A stretch of DNA of 64,000 bases. Origin: Ricordea florida. Lineage: Eukaryota; Cnidaria; Anthozoa; Corallimorpharia; Ricordeidae. The DNA is taken from contig OX453272.1 in assembly GCA_949710005.1 (NCBI GenBank), positions 8,684,633 through 8,748,632 of the forward strand, read 5' to 3'. Position numbers and translations under genes: made by a program. Positions 60,439 through 64,000 of the stretch are shown in pieces (within the stretch, counting starts at the first letter, position 1; the number at the start of each line of letters is the position of its first letter). The notes beneath the pieces are model-generated. The model was not told the DNA's origin. It searched no databases and saw only the letters and a list, made by a program, of their open reading frames with translations.

Positions 60439-63400
60439 AGCGGGACACTTCGCGAGGGAATGCTTTCGTTCACGTGACCACAAATGCGGGAAATGTGGCA
60501 ACGTGGGTCATTTCGAAGTGTGCTGTCACTCCAAACAGAGTAAAGGGCGAGATTCTAGTCGGAGTTTGAGTCGCGGTCGTGGAAACTCTGGCAGAAAACA
60601 AAGTCGTGGAGGAAGTTCACAGTGCCAACGTGATGTACGCCAAGTAACTGAGGACGAGACTGCTGGGAACTCTGCAAGAAAGGATGATTTCTACGTGTTT
60701 TACACTGGGGAGACAGATGACAGGAACACTCTAAAGCTGGAGATTGCAGATAAGACTATTAATGTCATTATAGACTCTGGTGCTAGTTGTAATTTGATGT
60801 CCGAGGAAGTATTTAACCTTATAACGGGGGGTAATGTTAAATTGTTGGAGTGCAACAAAAGAGTTTTTGCTTATGCATCTGAAGAGCCACTCCAAATCAA
60901 AGGAAAATGTAATCTTGATGTACGTGTACCGCAAACCCAAAAGTCCCTGAGCGTTGAGTTTTATGTTACGCATAGTAAAGCTGCCACGCTATTAGGCCGC
61001 GATGCATCTGAATTGCTTGGTGTTTTAAGGGTTGGTATCCCTGTTAACAGCTGTGATGTTGAATCTGATGGTGCTAGTAACAATCCAAAACAAGCAGATA
61101 GAAAGGCCTCCCTAAGGGCAAAGTTTCCCAAAGTCTTCCAAGGCCTGGGGAAGCTCAAAGGATACCAACTCAAGTTACACATTGACGAAAAGGTGCAGCC
61201 AGTTGCTCAACCCCCACGCAGAATTCCTTTTAGTAGACGAAAAAAAGTCACAGAGAAATTGGAGGAGTTACTGAAGCTTGATGTTATTGAGAAAGTAGAG
61301 GGACCTACCAGCTGGGTCAACCCCTTAGTAGTGGTCGAGAAACCTAACGGGGACATTAGAATCTGTCTGGATATGAGACAAGCGAACCAGGCCATTGTGC
61401 GGGAGAAACACCCAGTCCCCACCGTAGAAGAAACACTCCAAGAAGTCTCAAATGCCAAAGTTTTCTCTAAATTAGATTTAAATATGGCTTTCCATCAAAT
61501 TGAGTTACACCCAGACTCAAGGGACATTACAACCTTTGCTGCCCCTAATGGCCTTTACAGATACAAGCGCCTGCTTTTCGGTGTAAACATGGCCACGGAA
61601 AAATTCCAGCAAATTGTGTGGCAGATCATCCAAGACTGCCCAGGGGCATACAACCTCCATGATGACCTGCGAGTTGTTGGCACAAATGATGAAGAGCATG
61701 ATAAAAACTTACAGAGGGTCATGCGCAAGCTTAACGAAAGTGGGCTTACACTTAACTATGAAAAATGTGAAATTGGTGTCAGCAGCATGATCTACATGGG
61801 TGATGTGCTCTCTGGGGAAGGGCTGAAAGTGTCTAGTGAACGTGTGAAAGCTATTGTTGAGGCACCAGCACCCCAAAACCCATCAGAAGTAAGAAGTTTT
61901 CTTGGCTCCGTGCAGTTCTGTTCAAAGTTCATTCCTAACTTTGCAACAATATCGAGTCCATTGTGGGACCTCACTACGAAACATGGAAAGTGGAAGTGGG
62001 GAGTAAAGGAAGCAAAGTCAGTCCAAGAGATAAAAGACCGGTTGACTCATGCACCAGTGATGGCATATTTCAGACAGGGCGCAGAAACTCGTCTGACAAC
62101 TGACGCTTCACCCGTGGGAGTTGGGGCGATTCTGGAACAGGAGCAAGAAGATGGAAGCTACAGGCCAATATATTATGCCAGCAGGAAGCTGAGTAAGGTT
62201 GAAATGAGGTACTCCCAATTTGAAAGAGAAGCCCTGGCTGTAAGGTGGGCTTGTGAAAAATTCTACTTGTACCTCTATGGCATTAGCTTTGAAATCTGCA
62301 CTGATCACAAGCCTCTTCTCATCGTACTCGGAGCAAAGTCAAAGCCCCCATCTGCAAGAATAGAAAGATGGCTTCTCTATTTACAGCAGTTCCAATACAA
62401 GCTGACACATATCCGGGGCAAGGACAATGCTGCAGATGTCCTCAGCCGCCTACCGGTTGGTTCTACCCATGATCACGAAACTCAAGCTACAGAAGAGTTT
62501 GCGTACAGCGTAGTAAGTGAGGCTGTACCAGCTGCGTTGGTACCAAAGGAAGTTGAAATCGCTTCTGAAAAAGACCCAACACTAAAGAAGCTACGTCAGG
62601 CTGTAATGACAGATGATTGGAGCCAGTTACAAGGCACAATTTACAAAGCAGTTAAAGATGAACTGTGGGTGATAGGGCAGGTGGTGATGAGAGGAAGCCG
62701 CATCATCATCCCACAGAACCTTCAAAAGCGCACCATAATGCTGGCTCACGAAGGACACCAAGGTATGGTCCGAACTAAAGCCAGGTTACGAGAAAAAGTA
62801 TGGTGGCCGCGAATGGACAAGCAAGTAGAGCAAGTAGTACGAACATGTCACCCCTGCCAGCTTGTCGGACCCCGATCCAAACCAGAGCCAGTGAGATCAA
62901 CCAGACTACCAGACTCCCCATGGCAAGAAATCTCGGTTGATCTTCTAGAGATTACAGGTGGAGATCACCTCCTGGTAGTTGTAGACTACTATTCTCGCTG
63001 GATCGAAGCTGTCCTTCTCAAGACAACAGATGCAAAACATGTAATCAAGTCCATGGAGGCTATTTTTAGAACACATGGTCTACCAGAGACTGTCCGTAGT
63101 GACAACGGACCTCCATTTGCATCCAAGGAATTTGAGGGATTCCTAGAATATCTAGCAATCGAGCACAAAAAGGGCGTGCCCTTTTGGCCCCAAAGCAATG
63201 GCGAAGTAGAGCGTTGCAATGAGACCTTACTGAAAATTGTGAGAATCGCACGTCTAGAGGGTAAAGATTGGCGAAAAGCACTTGCAGACTTTCTCTTCCA
63301 GTACAGAGTTACCCCTCACACTGTTACCGGGATATCACCTGCAGAACTACTGATGGGGAGGAAGCTGCGTGACAAACTTCCAAAAGTTCAAATCCCCAAG

Positions 63401-63901
63401 GATCGAGCCACTGAAGCACAATGGCAACTGCTCTTAAAAGACAGGGATGCTCGTGCTAAACTTAGACAGAAGGAGTATGCAGACAGAACACGCGCTGCCA
63501 AATTCAGCGACATTGAAGAGGGTGATCAAGTCCTACTGAAACAGGCTCGAGAGAACAAACTTTCACCCAATTATGAACCTGAGCCATACAAAGTTATTCA
63601 CAAGGATGGAAATGCTGTCATACTTGAAGATACAAATGGAAACAATAAAATGCGAAACATAGCCCACATGAAGAAATTTGTTGCACCTGAAACCACTGAA
63701 AGGGAAGACCAAGTACAGCCAACACAACAACCCCAAGAACCAGACCAGATGAAACAAGCGCATCCAATGACAGTCGCAAGCCAGCCAGCAGCAGAGGTGC
63801 AAGAGACTCCACCCAACCCTTTGCCAGGCGATTCAGTTGTTTTGCGACCTGCGCGTTCTAGACAACCACCCGCCTATTTGAAAGACTACGTATGCACTTA
63901 G
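60420..63901 (+). CDS. pol: Pol polyprotein (zinc knuckles, protease, RT, RNase H, integrase)
   Basis: The frame opens upstream of 60503 with two CCHC knuckles (CWRCDKAGHFAREC, CGKCGNVGHFEVCC). Then come an aspartic protease (IIDSGASCNLM), reverse transcriptase (CLDMRQANQAI, FSKLDLNMAFHQIEL, FGVNMA) with a HDD catalytic motif in NLHDDLRVVG, RNase H (TTDASPVGVGAIL, FEREALAV, TDHKPL) and integrase. The integrase has an HHCC finger (H-x3-H in HEGHQGM, CHPC) and the DDE triad (VDLLEI, SDNGPPF, NGEVERCN). No stop codon interrupts about 1130 residues, so the element may be young. A C-terminal Pro/Gln-rich tail follows a chromo-like KVIHKDGNAVIL region. Confidence 0.9.
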
Positions 63902-64000
63902 TTTTAGATTGTGCAAGAGACATTAAGAGAGAGACTGTATGTTTGTTTTAAAGACTTCAATTAGGTTCGTAATACCTTTCATTTAGTTTTTCTCTAGTAC

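Larger units (their letters stand above)
59595..64000 (+). mobile_element. Gypsy/Ty3 LTR retrotransposon inserted in Polinton 2 (3' end outside window)
   Basis: A 5' LTR, primer binding site, gag, and a pol with protease, RT, RNase H and integrase in Ty3/Gypsy order. Target duplication and 3' LTR cannot be checked because the window ends about 100 bp after the pol stop. The element interrupts the Polinton 2 gene that starts at 58911. Confidence 0.9.

Overview
This is a window of an animal nuclear genome, most likely an anthozoan cnidarian and plausibly a stony coral. It has intron-containing animal genes with GT-AG splice sites, a tRNA-derived SINE, many short inverted-repeat (MITE) families, and Maverick/Polinton elements of the type common in cnidarian genomes. 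Species cannot be fixed from sequence alone.

Region 1 (1-21.7 kb) is host DNA. The terminal exon of an XXYLT1-like xylosyltransferase paralogue (1867-2481, +) lies tail-to-tail with a complete two-exon XXYLT1 gene (7605-11606, -). That gene is head-to-head, across about 311 bp, with a seven-exon MRPS22 gene (11918-18998, +), reconstructed exon by exon with all splice phases compatible. The rest is dense in repeats.

Region 2 (21.7-42.1 kb) is a host TNF-receptor-superfamily gene on the minus strand. It has two cysteine-rich-domain exons, a transmembrane exon and a death-domain exon. Between the last two exons sits a 16.1-kb Polinton (22318-38443) with 266-bp terminal inverted repeats, AG...CT termini and a 5-bp target duplication. 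It encodes PolB with an inserted Endo VII-like HNH module, integrase, packaging ATPase, double-jelly-roll major capsid protein, penton-like minor capsid protein and a set of small membrane proteins. It also carries a candidate ssDNA-binding protein, a cysteine/histidine-repeat protein and, unexpectedly, a TFIIB-like transcription factor now holding an in-frame stop. The inverted repeat carries the start codon and first ~46 codons of two unrelated proteins, so both termini encode the same Rho_N/SAP-like domain.

Region 3 (45.6-64 kb) is a second, more AT-rich and diverged Polinton in the opposite orientation (PolB, INT, MCP, ATPase, then shared small genes in the same order). Its MCP gene is split by a 4.1-kb inverted-repeat transposon (51598-55712) with AGTATACTT-rich ends. 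A late gene is cut by a Gypsy/Ty3 LTR retrotransposon (from 59595) whose 3' LTR lies beyond the window.

The two Polintons share gene order and a TATA-like GATTTAAA core about 32-35 nt upstream of several start codons. Element 1 also has a block of genes not seen at the corresponding place in element 2: TFIIB-like, candidate SSB and small proteins. The most interesting signals are the Polinton TFIIB-like gene together with a shared promoter motif and hairpin-punctuated intergenic regions, and the inverted repeat used as a common N-terminal module for two proteins.
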